From positions 3,844,001 to 3,908,000 of the forward strand of contig NZ_CP021780.1 in assembly GCF_002192415.1 (NCBI RefSeq): DNA of 64,000 nt, written 5' to 3'. The notes under the pieces are model-generated. The model saw nothing but the letters and a program-made list of their open reading frames with translations. It was not told where the DNA came from and ran no database searches. The DNA is from Paenibacillus donghaensis (GTDB lineage: Bacteria; Bacillota; Bacilli; Paenibacillales; Paenibacillaceae). Within the stretch, counting starts at the first letter, position 1, and the number at the start of each line of letters is the position of its first letter. The position numbers and the translations under genes were made by a program. Positions 18,074-26,268 of the stretch are shown piece by piece.

Positions 18074-18312
18074 TATCCGGCAAGTCCGGCAACATAACCT
18101 GTGAAACTGTCCACCGATTTCAAATGTTCCAGGTCAAAGGTATCGAAATCAACTTCGACATTAAACTCATCTTCGATCCTTAGAATAAAATTAATAATCT
18201 GGAGTGAATCCAGGGCAGCGTCAATCGTCAAATCGGAGGTGCCGTCCAGCGTTTGCAACAGCGCGGGGTCCTCCTTGATTTCCGCTATGATTTCAATAAC
18301 TTTTTGCTTCAT
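18073..18312 (-). CDS. Acyl/peptidyl carrier protein
   Basis: This 79-residue stand-alone carrier protein has the four-helix layout and the phosphopantetheine attachment motif LDSLQIINFI, with the modified serine at residue 36. The acidic recognition helix after it (RIEDEFNVEVDFDTFDLEH) is typical. It is too short and too distinct in context to be the fatty acid ACP, which would sit with fab genes. It is the first gene of the operon running to 13404 and shares a base with the ATP-grasp gene, its likely loading enzyme. A BtrH-like transferase that could unload it is encoded across the divergent promoter. Confidence 0.9.
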   Translation of the reverse strand: MKQKVIEIIAEIKEDPALLQTLDGTSDLTIDAALDSLQIINFILRIEDEFNVEVDFDTFDLEHLKSVDSFTGYVAGLAG

Positions 18313-18387
18313 GTGTATACCCCTTTCTGTGTGCTTACTCGGAATGATTGAATAGAATATACCAAATTTTAACTTGTTAATATATGG

Positions 18388-18416
18388 TTGAATACGCCAA
18401 AATATTCAGTTATACT
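18388..18416 (+). promoter_or_regulatory. Promoter of the AraC regulator in the divergent region
   Basis: TTGAAT (18388-18393), a 17-base spacer and TATACT (18411-18416) lie 65 bases before the regulator start. The 168-base region between 18312 and 18481 must also carry the opposing promoter for the carrier-protein operon, for which no clear -35/-10 pair was found. Confidence 0.6.
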
Positions 18417-18480
18417 AGGGTGGATTCCAGGCTATGATCTTACTTATTCTTCTATTTCTGGCTGAAACGGAGGTTCGTCT

Positions 18481-19410
18481 ATGGAAGTTTTTCCGGTAGT
18501 TGCTGGGGAATATCTATTTGACACAAATTCACCGGTTCAAGTACTGCTGACCGAAGAATCGCTCACATCTGTTCTCCACCAGCATGATTTCATGGAGATT
18601 GCTTATGTGCTTAAGGGAGAAGGCATCCAGCTTATTGACGGGGACAAAATACGGGTTGCGAAGGGCGATCTGTTTGTCATCCCGCCCGGGGTGTCCCATG
18701 TGTTTCAGCCCCTGGATCTGAGTGGAACACAGCCACTGCGAATCCTGAACTGTATGCTGAGTCCCGAGGTGTTCAAACTTCCCTCCGCATTGCTGGCGCA
18801 CTTCACGGGACCGTTCAATGAAGAACAGCAACGCCGGTTGCGGCTGCTGGAAGAACAGAAGTCCTGGTTCGGATACCGCGAGCAGGGAATGGAACTGGCG
18901 GTCTTGTTCCGCCGCATGCAGGATCTACATAACAACACATCGGCAGACCCACTGCGGCTGTATCCCTTATTATTGGAGCTTCTAAGGATTGTGGAGCCTT
19001 GTGCGGGAGTTCCTTTCACAGACCAGTTACAGCAGGCAGATGATCCGCTGCATGATGTAATTCTATATATGGTCAGCAATTTCAAGCGGAGAATCTCGTT
19101 GAAGGAGATCAGCCGCTATATTTCCATGAGCTCGCGCCAATTTCAAAGACTGTTCAAGCTGAAGACCGGCAAGTCCTATATCCAGGTGTTTCAGGAAATC
19201 CGTATGAAATACAGCTGTGCCCTGCTGATGTTTACGGACCTTGGCATTCAGAAGATTGCGCTTGAGGTCGGGATTGGAGATATGAAATACTTCTACCGAT
19301 TGTTCCGCGAATACAGCGGGATGACGCCGGGGAATTACCGCAATTGGGGGCACAGCCACTCCACAACTGTCAGGGAGATGATAAGTTATGCTGAACATCC
19401 TGCCCGTTAA
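18481..19410 (+). CDS. AraC-family transcriptional regulator with cupin sensor domain
   Basis: This 309-residue cytoplasmic regulator has an N-terminal cupin barrel (HDFMEIAYVLKGEGIQLIDGD, then KGDLFVIPPGVSHVF) that would bind a small effector. A C-terminal AraC double helix-turn-helix (about 195-295) starts RRISLKEISRYISMSSRQFQRLF and ends YSGMTPGNYRNWG. It is transcribed away from the carrier-protein operon and overlaps the BtrH-like gene by 23 bases, so regulator and transferase are made together. It most likely controls both arms of the locus from the shared intergenic region. Confidence 0.88.
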   Translation: MEVFPVVAGEYLFDTNSPVQVLLTEESLTSVLHQHDFMEIAYVLKGEGIQLIDGDKIRVAKGDLFVIPPGVSHVFQPLDLSGTQPLRILNCMLSPEVFKLPSALLAHFTGPFNEEQQRRLRLLEEQKSWFGYREQGMELAVLFRRMQDLHNNTSADPLRLYPLLLELLRIVEPCAGVPFTDQLQQADDPLHDVILYMVSNFKRRISLKEISRYISMSSRQFQRLFKLKTGKSYIQVFQEIRMKYSCALLMFTDLGIQKIALEVGIGDMKYFYRLFREYSGMTPGNYRNWGHSHSTTVREMISYAEHPAR

Positions 19411-20362
19411 AAGCACTCCTTACCCTACGCTCCGCAGCTGTATTGATGATTGTATCCAATCAGTGGCCGAATGGCTCGGCACAGACAGCAAGTGCATGTA
19501 CGGCAATGCCTGGCAGTTCTCCTTCAAGGAACAACAGCCTCCAGACCAGCCAATCATCGACCGGGTATCTACTCCGCGAATCAGCAAGGAGTATCTTGCG
19601 GCTTATCATGGGATAAATTTCACATATGTGAACCGGGAAGAGCCGGCCATGGACAAGTCTTTTCTGCTGGATATGCTGGAGAAACGGCTTGCTGGCGGCA
19701 TGCCTGTTCTGGTGGGGTTCGATTCTTATAGCTGTCCCTGGTGTCTGGCCTACCGTAAGCTGCATACTTCACACGCCTGTCTGGCTGTAGGAGTCGATCG
19801 TTTAAGCCGAAAGATTTATTTAATGGATGGCTACTACGGCAGACCCCTGGAAGCGGTGAATTTCGATGAATGGGAGTCTGCTTGCCATTTCTTCGCAGAG
19901 TTCAGCCAGTGTGAGCCGTCGCGTCCCCTTGGTCAATGGCGCCTTGCCCTTGAGCATACGCTGCTGAATCAAGATCATGAAGTGCAGCCGCTCCAGGTTG
20001 CGGAGCATCTCAGAGCCTATGCCGATGCCTATCTCCAGACAGGAATAGTCGCAGAGAATCCCGTGGAATATAGTACCTATTTCCTGCTGGCAGCTAACAC
20101 CCTTCCGATCACCCGGATAAGGTACAGCCTCTTCCTGCATGCCATTTCCGCTGATCAAGAAGTGCCTGAGCTTACCCGGATTGCCGAGGGCTACCGGATT
20201 GCCGGAGAGATGTGGAATATAGTGAATCAATTTATGATAAAGGTGATGAGTCGGGGGAGCAAACCGGCACAACGTGGCAAAATCCATAAGAAAATGCTTG
20301 AAATCATCCATTCGGAAGAACAACTGCTGCTTGAGTTGGTGCAATTGGTGAATAAGGTTTAA
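19388..20362 (+). CDS. BtrH-like acyltransferase (papain-like N-terminal domain)
   Basis: This 324-residue protein resembles the butirosin BtrH N-terminal domain. Characteristic stretches are TLRSCIDDCIQSVAEWLG with a candidate nucleophile Cys18, PVLVGFDSYSCPWCLAYRKLHTSHACLAVGVD with His129, and LMDGYYGRP with Asp147. BtrH moves an acyl chain from its carrier protein to an aminoglycoside amine. A carrier protein gene lies across the divergent promoter, which supports the same type of chemistry here. The start is supported by GGGAGATG placed 7 bases upstream, inside the regulator gene. The C-terminal helical half (YADAYLQTGIVAENPVEYSTYFLLA) has no recognisable motif. The catalytic triad is an inference from position. 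Confidence 0.75.
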   Translation: MLNILPVKSTPYPTLRSCIDDCIQSVAEWLGTDSKCMYGNAWQFSFKEQQPPDQPIIDRVSTPRISKEYLAAYHGINFTYVNREEPAMDKSFLLDMLEKRLAGGMPVLVGFDSYSCPWCLAYRKLHTSHACLAVGVDRLSRKIYLMDGYYGRPLEAVNFDEWESACHFFAEFSQCEPSRPLGQWRLALEHTLLNQDHEVQPLQVAEHLRAYADAYLQTGIVAENPVEYSTYFLLAANTLPITRIRYSLFLHAISADQEVPELTRIAEGYRIAGEMWNIVNQFMIKVMSRGSKPAQRGKIHKKMLEIIHSEEQLLLELVQLVNKV

Positions 20363-20404
20363 GCCTTTAAGGCAGAAATGTGTAATGGATATCTCAAAAA
20401 TAGT

Positions 20405-20447
20405 AAAATAAGGAGCAGGTTACGTTGTAAAGTCTGCTCCTTATTTT
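20405..20447 (+). terminator. Terminator after the BtrH-like gene
   Basis: AAAATAAGGAGCA pairs with TGCTCCTTATTTT around a 16-base loop, with a following T-run. It also faces the converging small gene at 20525. Confidence 0.85.
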
Positions 20448-20524
20448 TATCATGAAGGCTGTATAATATAGTTACTTATCTGGAATCCGGTATAAATATA
20501 CACAGCACGCTTAATAATTGGATT

Positions 20525-20770
20525 CTACAGCTCTTTGCTTTTAATAGTGAAGCCACGGACTTTCATCCATTTCCCTGCAACCCACTCATCAATCGTTCCC
20601 GTTCTGGTTCTGACGCAAAATTTATGCTCCGTGCCCCGGTCAAAGCCTAATGCCTCATACAGTAAATCATCACCCGCTTGTCCTTTGTAATACACCTTCT
20701 TCAGTCCGAGCCTGTTTAACAACTCATGCTTTACATTCTCAATATACATACGCGAATATTCTTTTGGCAT
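20525..20770 (-). CDS. Small protein of unknown function, 81 residues
   Basis: The start at MPKEYSRMYI is supported by CAGGAGGAATATCG directly upstream; the longer open frame has no ribosome site. The protein is basic and probably cytoplasmic, with no signal peptide or membrane helix. Its N-terminal half is helical (RMYIENVKHELLNRLGL) and its C-terminal half looks like short strands (FCVRTRTGTIDEWVAGKWMKVRGF), with a tryptophan-rich WVAGKWMKV turn. I do not recognise a family. It stands alone between two terminators and shows no sign of belonging to the biosynthetic locus. Confidence 0.6.
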   Translation of the reverse strand: MPKEYSRMYIENVKHELLNRLGLKKVYYKGQAGDDLLYEALGFDRGTEHKFCVRTRTGTIDEWVAGKWMKVRGFTIKSKEL

Positions 20771-20981
20771 CGATATTCCTCCTGAGATGTTCCTTTTCTT
20801 AACCTTTACTATACCTATGTTAATGCAACCCTGTGTATCTATCAATCTATCTTCGATAATTGGAAACAACAACAAAGAAACCATTTATGTCTCGGTCCCA
20901 GGACGTAGAAACACAAAGCCGCTCCTAACGGAACGGCTTCTAATTGAGTGAGCAATTGTTTATCGCAATAGCAGTCGAATG

Positions 20982-21102
20982 GACATTTTTGTAGTATTTA
21001 CGGTTAATCTGTTATACTTTCATTGCTAAAAGCAAAAGCCAAATGACTTTCCAGTCACATCACATAGACATTTTGTAGTGTTTTCAGTTAATCTGTTATA
21101 GT
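20982..21102 (+). promoter_or_regulatory. Tandem duplicated promoters of the lipoteichoic acid synthase gene
   Basis: Two copies of a 36-base unit (20982-21017 and 21067-21102) share GACATTTTTGTAGT-like beginnings and TTAATCTGTTATA endings. Each reads as TTGTAG, an 18-base spacer and TATACT or TATAGT. The second lies 63 bases before the gene. A duplicated sigma-A-type promoter, or a promoter plus a repeated regulator site, would both fit. Confidence 0.55.
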
Positions 21103-21164
21103 TGATTATGAAACCTTTTATATAGTAGAAGGAATTAATTAAAAGAAAAGGATGCGCATAAGCC

Positions 21165-23030
21165 ATGCGGTTAAACGCTCCACGCACACTCAGCAAAAGA
21201 TCCATACTGTTTTTCTCTATTATTATGCTTGCGAAAAGCTATTTTGCCTGGTATTACTTGTTCGATAACGGGCCAACCTGGAGTACCTTGTTCAAAGAAC
21301 TTCCTTTTGTGCTATTAATCTTCTGCCTGATTGAATGGTTCGCCACGAAACGGAAGATTGCCATCTACATGCTTGTCAATCTACTAATTACCCTATTGTT
21401 CTTCTCCTTGATCGTCTACCATAATCACTTTGGCATTATTGCTACTTCTCAGGTGATTGGCCAGGCAAAGCAAGTGGGAGCTGTCAAAAAGAGTATTTTT
21501 GCAGTCATACACCCTCAATATATACTTTTTTTTCTGGATATTATTATCATTAGCCTGGTTATGCTCAACCGGAAGAAAGCGCAGGCCTGGAAGAAATCCA
21601 TGTCACGCCCTGGCAACCGGAAGCTGGTCGCTTCCTTGTTCTGTATATCGTTGGTAATATGTATGATGAATATTTTCCCGAACCAAGCCAGTATGAATGA
21701 AACCATCCAGGCCGAGCAAATGGGCATTCTGAATTACGAAGCTTACGCCCTGCTTGCGGATCAAGAGGAAGAGCAAATCGAGTTCTCTGAAATTACACAA
21801 TCCGTCATTGACCAAACCAAAGGTATTCAATCTCAGCCCGAACCGGCTTTATTTGGAGCCGCCAAAGGTAAGAATCTGATCATCATTCAAATCGAGTCCT
21901 TTCAGAACTTCTTAATTCATTTGTCGATTGATGGACATGAAATTACACCGAATATGAATAAGCTTGCGGACAGCAGTGCCTATTTCCCCCGTTTTTTCCA
22001 GCAGGTCGGGCAAGGCAACACCTCCGATGCCGAATTTATCGTGAACACTTCTTTTTATGTTCCGCCGAATGGTCCGGCTACGGAGATGTACGCTCCCAAA
22101 GAGCTTCCAAGCTTACCCAAACTGCTACAGGGGCAAGGTTACGACACCGCCACTTTCCATACAAATGAAGTTGACTTCTGGAACCGTGGCGAGCTGTACA
22201 GGGCACTGGGATTTAACCAATACTATGACAAGTCCTTTTTTGGCGAAGACGACACTGTATTTTATGGAGCGTCCGATGAAGTTCTGTATTCGAAGACAGC
22301 CGCTGAACTGGCCCGAATGAATGACAGCCGTAAGCCTTTCTATTCACAGGTCATCTCCATGTCAGCGCATAATCCGTTCTCGATACCGGAAAACAAATAC
22401 CAAATGCTACTACCGGAACGATTCGAGGGAACGTTCATTGGTGATTACATCCGTGCCCAGAATTACGCTGATTACGCGCTTGGCCAGTTTATCGAAGAAC
22501 TCAAGCAGAGCGGCGTATGGGATGACAGCTTAGTCGTACTGTACGGCGATCATCGCGGACTACCTATTTTCTCGCTGAAAGATGAGGATAAAGCCTTGAT
22601 GGAGGGAATTTTGGATCATGAATATACGGAACGCGAACTGATCAATATTCCATTAATCATTGCCTCTGAGGGGATTACGTCTCCAAGCATAAAGAATCAA
22701 TTAGGCGGACAGGTTGATATTCTACCTACTGTAGCGAATTTATTAGGAGTTTCTCTGGATAACCATATTCATTTTGGGCAGGATTTATTGAATCAGACAG
22801 CCTACAATTTGCTGCCACAACGTTATTATTTGCCGACTGGATCATTCGTTAATAACGAAGAGCTGTTCTTATCCGGCAGCGGGTTCGAGGATGGCCAGCA
22901 TTATACAATATCCGGTGACGGCAACAAACCGCTTCAATCCACAGAAGATGAATTCAATCGTGCGCTGAAGCTCCTCCACCTGTCCGACAGTTATGTGTCA
23001 CAATTACCGGATAGAGAAGTCAATGAATAA
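21165..23030 (+). CDS. ltaS: LtaS-family lipoteichoic acid synthase / sulfatase-fold phosphoglycerol transferase
   Basis: This 621-residue membrane enzyme has about five N-terminal helices (residues 12-170) and then an extracellular sulfatase-like catalytic domain. Such enzymes take glycerol phosphate from phosphatidylglycerol to build polyglycerol phosphate. Key residues are visible: Glu244 in IIQIESFQNF and the nucleophile Thr286 in GQGNTSDAEF, matching Glu255 and Thr300 of the S. aureus enzyme. Further on come FHTNEVDFWNR and YGDHRGLP (metal-binding Asp-His). The length is typical for LtaS/YfnI/YqgS proteins. It is a single-gene transcript with tandem promoters and a strong terminator. It could be a primase or stress paralogue rather than the main synthase. 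Confidence 0.9.
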   Translation: MRLNAPRTLSKRSILFFSIIMLAKSYFAWYYLFDNGPTWSTLFKELPFVLLIFCLIEWFATKRKIAIYMLVNLLITLLFFSLIVYHNHFGIIATSQVIGQAKQVGAVKKSIFAVIHPQYILFFLDIIIISLVMLNRKKAQAWKKSMSRPGNRKLVASLFCISLVICMMNIFPNQASMNETIQAEQMGILNYEAYALLADQEEEQIEFSEITQSVIDQTKGIQSQPEPALFGAAKGKNLIIIQIESFQNFLIHLSIDGHEITPNMNKLADSSAYFPRFFQQVGQGNTSDAEFIVNTSFYVPPNGPATEMYAPKELPSLPKLLQGQGYDTATFHTNEVDFWNRGELYRALGFNQYYDKSFFGEDDTVFYGASDEVLYSKTAAELARMNDSRKPFYSQVISMSAHNPFSIPENKYQMLLPERFEGTFIGDYIRAQNYADYALGQFIEELKQSGVWDDSLVVLYGDHRGLPIFSLKDEDKALMEGILDHEYTERELINIPLIIASEGITSPSIKNQLGGQVDILPTVANLLGVSLDNHIHFGQDLLNQTAYNLLPQRYYLPTGSFVNNEELFLSGSGFEDGQHYTISGDGNKPLQSTEDEFNRALKLLHLSDSYVSQLPDREVNE

Positions 23031-23048
23031 GGCAGACAATGTATAGGC

Positions 23049-23088
23049 ACAGCCCCCCCACTTCGTAACTATGAGGTGAGGGGGCTGT
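23049..23088. terminator. Bidirectional terminator between ltaS and blaR1
   Basis: ACAGCCCCC...CACTTC pairs with GAGGTGAGGGGGCTGT. It lies between two converging genes whose stop codons are at 23030 and 23113. Confidence 0.75.
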
Positions 23089-23112
23089 ATAATCAAGCTG
23101 ATAGAGACTTCT

Positions 23113-24522
23113 TTATTCTATATCCTCGAATTGCAGCCCGCCGTCTTTAAGTGCAAATCCATACGTTTTGCCCAAAGCCTGTAGTTCACTTTCATTCACT
23201 TCTGCAATTATGCTTATCTTGTTGTCTTTCTCCCTGACGACTTTGTAATCGGCCGCACCGTTCCCATCATAATAAAATTTGTTGAAATTCCCTTCATTTT
23301 TAAAATCCTGATCCATGAACAGCCGGACATGCTTGCCATTGTACAGAAATCTGTCTTTGGCTTTATCATAAGTCAGTCCATAGGCCATGTAATCCTTAAG
23401 CGCATCATAATTAAAATCGCTCACTGCTCCGCCTTGTTCCGATGAGGCCGACGAAGCCCCAGAATGAAGCCCCGCGTTGACATCGCTTTCCACAGCGTTC
23501 ATTTCAACAGAGCTTTCTGCGGAAACGCTGCTTTCTTCTCCGTTTGATTGCTCTGCAAATGCAGACACTGCTCCCAACACCAAAATGAGCGAAATGGCTG
23601 CCGTCAATACCGTCATTTTTTTCAATTTCATGATTGACATGATCCTTTCCCGGGTCGCATTTTTGCTGAACCCATTATACAGGAGAGTGAATCTCCCTTT
23701 CTGCTCTGCTACTGCCAAGAGGCATAACGCGTAGTCAGCCTTGTGCTCGGCTCCGATTTTGTTGATCACTCTTGCATCGCACACCATTTCCATATCCCGG
23801 TTCAGATAGACATACATCAGCCAAACCAGCGGATTGAACCAGTGCAGGCAAAGTGCGGCCGCCGCAGCCAATTTCCACACCGCATCAAAGTGTCTGATGT
23901 GCATATATTCATGGGTGAGAATATAATCCATCGCAGACTCGTTGTCCGTATCCAGTGATTTGGGCAAAATAATCTTCGGGTGCAATACTCCGCAGGTGAG
24001 CGGTGTATCAATCCGGTCATAGGTCAATATCGAGAGGGTCCGCCGCAATGGATGCCTTGTTAACCAGGCTTCGATAACGGGATGGCTCCCCTGCAAAGGC
24101 AACGCTGTCCGCAGCTCTCTTTTGCTTCTATAATAAATCACCAATAACGCCATAAGCAGCAGCACAGCGCCAGCCAGCCAAAGGGTTATCAGAAGCTTCG
24201 GCTCCAGCTCCAGCCACCCGCCTGAATCTGCCGGAACTTCAATATCATTTGTCAGTATCCCGGTGTGCACAGCGGTTTTATCTGAGAGCGGGTATACTGC
24301 CGCTGGATGTGCATTCAAGTTGTGGGCGGAATCAACGATTTCAGCCGGCGCGGATAACTGCGGAAGGATGGGAAAAGAAACTGGAACCAACAGTCTGGCA
24401 AGCACGATCCCCCAAAGAACGAGGAATAACAACCTGGGTAATTTATGGACGGCCACAGACCGCAGCAGGACAACAACAACGATCAGCACACTCGCCGAAA
24501 TACTCATCCGGAGGATATCCAC
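23113..24522 (-). CDS. blaR1: BlaR1/MecR1-type M56 metallopeptidase sensor
   Basis: This 469-residue membrane protein has the M56 zinc peptidase motif HEYMH at residues 204-208, followed by HFD and, later, NRDMEMVCDARV, which supplies the third zinc ligand region. There are four membrane helices (about 8-22, 30-50, 108-130 and 305-325). The usual penicillin-binding sensor domain is missing. Instead the outside tail is a Ser/Glu/Ala-rich linker and a domain of about 95 residues (YDALKDYMAYGLTYDKAKDRF to the end). The trigger is therefore probably not a beta-lactam. It follows the blaI-type repressor gene by 11 bases; its protease would relieve that repressor. Confidence 0.85.
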   Translation of the reverse strand: MDILRMSISASVLIVVVVLLRSVAVHKLPRLLFLVLWGIVLARLLVPVSFPILPQLSAPAEIVDSAHNLNAHPAAVYPLSDKTAVHTGILTNDIEVPADSGGWLELEPKLLITLWLAGAVLLLMALLVIYYRSKRELRTALPLQGSHPVIEAWLTRHPLRRTLSILTYDRIDTPLTCGVLHPKIILPKSLDTDNESAMDYILTHEYMHIRHFDAVWKLAAAAALCLHWFNPLVWLMYVYLNRDMEMVCDARVINKIGAEHKADYALCLLAVAEQKGRFTLLYNGFSKNATRERIMSIMKLKKMTVLTAAISLILVLGAVSAFAEQSNGEESSVSAESSVEMNAVESDVNAGLHSGASSASSEQGGAVSDFNYDALKDYMAYGLTYDKAKDRFLYNGKHVRLFMDQDFKNEGNFNKFYYDGNGAADYKVVREKDNKISIIAEVNESELQALGKTYGFALKDGGLQFEDIE

Positions 24523-24533
24523 TTTTCGCCGCC

Positions 24534-24893
24534 TCAGCTTAAGCTTTCCACAATTTTTTTCAGTTTGTCGATGTCATCTTTGCTTAGGTTCTTCTCATTG
24601 AGGAACGCCGAAAAAAACATCTCCGCTGAGCCGTCAAACATTTTGTTGATCAATTCCTTGGTTTCATACGTCTGCACCTGCTCTTTGGGAATAAGAGCTG
24701 TGCATATAAAGCCCGGATCGGCTCGCCGAATTGCCCCTTTGCCGATCAGCTTTTTGATTACCGTGTAGGTCGTGTTCCTGTTCCAGCCCGTTTCCCGGTT
24801 TAAAATCGCCGCCAGATCACCTGCTGCCAGCATCCCTTCTCTCCATAAAATTTCCATCACTCTTAACTCGGAGTCAAACAATTTGATCTCCAT
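24534..24893 (-). CDS. blaI: BlaI/MecI-family transcriptional repressor
   Basis: This 119-residue winged-helix repressor begins MEIKLFDSELRVMEILWREG, a classic BlaI N-terminus. It carries the recognition region WNRNTTYTVIKKLIGKGAI and a C-terminal dimer helix (KNLSKDDIDKLKKIVESL). The start is set at MEIKLF because GGCGGGTGG precedes it. It is the first gene of the pair with the M56 peptidase. Two palindromes of the expected operator type sit 20-60 bases upstream, so the operon is autoregulated. In this family the repressor is inactivated when the M56 partner triggers its cleavage. Confidence 0.92.
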   Translation of the reverse strand: MEIKLFDSELRVMEILWREGMLAAGDLAAILNRETGWNRNTTYTVIKKLIGKGAIRRADPGFICTALIPKEQVQTYETKELINKMFDGSAEMFFSAFLNEKNLSKDDIDKLKKIVESLS

Positions 24894-24912
24894 CCACCCG
24901 CCTCCCTCGCAT

Positions 24913-24955
24913 TGACTACTGAAGTAGTCATGAGCTAATACTACTGCAGTAGTCA
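24913..24955 (-). promoter_or_regulatory. Two BlaI-type operators
   Basis: TGACTACTGAAGTAGTCA (24913-24930) is an 18-base palindrome, and TACTACTGCAGTAGTCA (24939-24955) is a second dyad of the same TACTNNNAGTA design known for BlaI/MecI. Their centres are about 25 bases apart, immediately before the repressor start. Confidence 0.85.
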
Positions 24956-25182
24956 TGTGTTGTCAATAATTCCCTGTTGATTCCGCCACTCACCTTCATG
25001 AATTTCAAAAAATATTTGACAGCTAACTGATAGGTAATTTCCTTAGAGTCGGGCAAAGTCGCAATTCAAACACGTATTCAGTCATTTTTATATTTTATAC
25101 ACACGCCCTAATACGATAAAATATCAATAATATCATCCTTATCGCTACCCAATTAAAATTACTGTATGGAAGGAAGATCATA

Positions 25183-25541
25183 TTGAAAATAAGAGATTCA
25201 TATACCTGCCCATTGGAACTGACACATGATATTACACGCGGGAAATGGAAACCGATTATTCTATGGCAGCTGGACAAACATAACGCTTCTCTTGCTGAGC
25301 TGGAACATCAAATAGAAGGCATCACTCAGAAGATGCTGCTTGAGCATTTGAAGGAGCTGCCGATTTCAAGATCATTGGTAAGACTACTTATGAAGGTTAC
25401 CCTTTAAAGGTGGAGTATTATTTGACCGAAAGCGGCAAAAAACTGATGGAAGCGATTGTGATCATGCAGAGTGTGGGTATCCAGTTGATGCAGGAGAACG
25501 GAATGGAAGATTTTCTTAGAGCCAATGATTTCATCAACTAA
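25183..25541 (+). pseudogene. HxlR-family regulator, broken by a frameshift
   Basis: From a TTG start with GGAAG upstream, the first part reads CPLELTHDITRGKWKPIILWQL, the HxlR winged-helix hallmark, up to HLKEL. One missing base near 25360 shifts the frame. The correct continuation DFKIIGKTTYEGYPLKVEYYLTESGKKLMEAI appears in another frame and runs to the TAA at 25539-25541. The two parts together give a normal length of about 120 residues. This is either a true inactivating deletion or a sequencing error. The PPOX-fold gene 100 bases downstream is a plausible former target. Confidence 0.85.
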
Positions 25542-25641
25542 TTCGGCAGCAGACCATACTCACAAAAAAGTGGGTACTGTTATATTGCTTCAAAAATTTG
25601 TATACTGCTCCTGTGTAACTTAAACGAAGGAGTGGTCAATA

Positions 25642-26058
25642 GTGGAAAATGTATATGAAATGGTCAATAATCTTATAGATAGTCAAAGTACCGTCTTTGT
25701 CGGCTCTGTGAGCAGTGATGGGTTCCCGAACTTAAAAGCAATGCTTGCTCCCCGCCAACGGGAGAATCTGCATCGCTTATATTTTACGACTAATACATCT
25801 TCCATGAGAGTGAAGCAATTCAAAGAGAATAATAAGGCCTGCTTATATTTCTGTGACCAAACTAATTTCTTGGGCGTTATGCTGACTGGAACGATGGAAG
25901 TCCTTGAAGATTCACACTCCAAAGAAATGATATGGCGTAAGGGAGATACGATGTATTATCCGCTTGGGGTAACAGATCCAGATTACTGCGTGCTACAATT
26001 CACCAGCCAATCGGGCAGGTTGTATCGCAACTTCAGTTCAATCTATTTCGACATTTAA
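25642..26058 (+). CDS. Pyridoxamine 5'-phosphate oxidase-fold flavoprotein family
   Basis: This 138-residue protein has the split-barrel flavin-binding fold: TVFVGSVSSDGFPNLKAMLAPR, then LYFTTNTSSMRVKQFKENNKACLYFCD, typical of the general stress protein 26 group. It starts with GTG after AAGGAG at good spacing. Such proteins bind FMN or F420-like cofactors and reduce or sequester small molecules; the substrate is unknown. It sits just after the broken HxlR regulator, a common pairing for redox-responsive genes. No other partner is seen. Confidence 0.8.
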   Translation: MENVYEMVNNLIDSQSTVFVGSVSSDGFPNLKAMLAPRQRENLHRLYFTTNTSSMRVKQFKENNKACLYFCDQTNFLGVMLTGTMEVLEDSHSKEMIWRKGDTMYYPLGVTDPDYCVLQFTSQSGRLYRNFSSIYFDI

Positions 26059-26155
26059 CCAGCATCATCCCATGCCTCAAACAACTAAATAAACGTTCTG
26101 ACTTAGGAAACCTCTACAAAGTTAAATTTTCGTATTCTTTCAGCTCCATCCAAAC

Positions 26156-26193
26156 ACAAATATCCCGCCAGTAAATACTGACGAGATGTTTGT
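26156..26193. terminator. Possible terminator hairpin
   Basis: ACAAATATCCCGCCAGTA pairs imperfectly with TACTGACGAGATGTTTGT. It lies between two converging genes (stops at 26058 and 26269). The T-run is weak, so the role is uncertain. Confidence 0.4.
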
Positions 26194-26268
26194 ATATAAC
26201 TCCTTCCTTAATCTATCACCTGTTTTCAGTGGCAAACAGTTCCTTCAGCCTGAAAGTCCGCCTTTCTT

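Noticed and set aside
18313..18480. Precursor peptide gene for the radical SAM enzyme
   Set aside because: The divergent region contains promoter-like sequence only, with no start codon, ribosome site and peptide frame together.
23113..24522. Beta-lactam resistance sensor
   Set aside because: The penicillin-binding domain is absent and no beta-lactamase gene is adjacent; the serine hydrolase at 61829 is far away and lacks a signal peptide.
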